Positions 23,775-23,878 of a DNA stretch of 23,878 nucleotides are shown one piece after another. Numbering within the stretch: position 1 is the first letter of the stretch; every line of letters begins with the position of its first letter. The notes under the pieces are model-generated. The model saw only the letters and a list, made by a program, of their open reading frames with translations, had not been told where the DNA came from and did not search any database. The DNA comes from JAAYCI01 sp047972265 (lineage in GTDB: Bacteria > Bacillota > Clostridia > Oscillospirales > Ruminococcaceae), in contig JBKEAM010000113.1 in the NCBI GenBank assembly GCA_047972265.1, forward strand, positions 1-23,878. Direction: 5' to 3'. The position numbers were made by a program, and so were the translations under genes.

Positions 23775-23878
23775 AGGGAATGGAACGGTGCGCAAGTCAG
23801 TCCGCTCCCCTCACAACAGGCTCCCATAGACGCAGCCACTCATAACATTTAAGCTGATATTAAACAGGAACATGAACG
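23775..23878 (+). other. GC-richer leader or RNA start at the window edge
   Basis: Downstream of the divergent promoter the sequence becomes markedly richer in G and C (about 23775-23845) than the AT-rich spacer before it, without a supported reading frame. An ATG at 23872 has AGGA only two or three bases before it, too close to be a normal start. This may be the beginning of a structured RNA or a long 5' leader; the window ends before it can be resolved. Confidence 0.3.

Noticed and set aside
23775..23878. Known RNA (tmRNA, SRP RNA, 6S, RNase P, cobalamin or T-box) at the right edge
   Set aside because: I looked for the signature motifs of each and found none; the visible part is too short to assign.
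1..23878. CRISPR arrays, tRNA genes, rRNA genes or intact insertion sequences
   Set aside because: No regularly spaced repeats, cloverleaf-like segments, rRNA signatures or transposase frames were seen on reading both strands.

Overview
The window reads as a chromosomal segment of an anaerobic low-to-mid-GC Firmicute, most likely a clostridium of the Oscillospirales/Ruminococcaceae kind. The basis is strong AGGAGG-type ribosome binding sites, housekeeping proteins of clostridial type (RpoB, RpoC, RecA, CysS, RimO) and oxygen-sensitive Fe-S catabolic enzymes. The taxonomic call is inference from protein character, not a search. Almost everything is on the minus strand; only the metal-resistance island at 4.8-7.3 kb is on the plus strand.

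Layout. 1-284: a half-length VOC (glyoxalase-like) gene, apparently broken. 352-4717: a minus-strand catabolic operon with its own promoter and terminator. It encodes an enoate-reductase/2,4-dienoyl-CoA-reductase-like flavoprotein followed by the large and small subunits of an aconitase X (AcnX) dehydratase. 4801-7309: a metal island with CsoR (Cu(I)-sensor type), a P1B-type ATPase and an unreported 59-residue membrane protein overlapping the ATPase stop. Both transcription units carry a TATACCC/GGGTATA operator on the promoter. 7310-7633: an intergenic stretch with a large AT-rich hairpin and a terminator. 7634-12821: a minus-strand recA-recX-rimO-pgsA-cysS gene run, with two 4-base ATGA overlaps and a 17-bp terminator-like hairpin inside the start of recX. 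13074-15125: a polytopic GT-C-like membrane protein with a 209-residue Gln/Pro-rich tail. 15199-22998: rpoB-rpoC behind a TTGACA-17-TACAAT promoter and a leader of about 290 nt, ended by a strong terminator. 23143-23878: an Rrf2-family regulator and a divergent promoter at the window edge.

How the genes work together. The reductase/AcnX operon suggests a dehydrate-then-reduce route: AcnX makes an alpha,beta-unsaturated acid (or a cyclic imine, as in hydroxyproline breakdown) and the Fe-S/FMN/FAD reductase saturates it, possibly as an electron sink. This pairing is the best candidate here for an undescribed pathway. The metal island is a self-contained efflux module. The remainder is core replication, repair, translation and transcription machinery.
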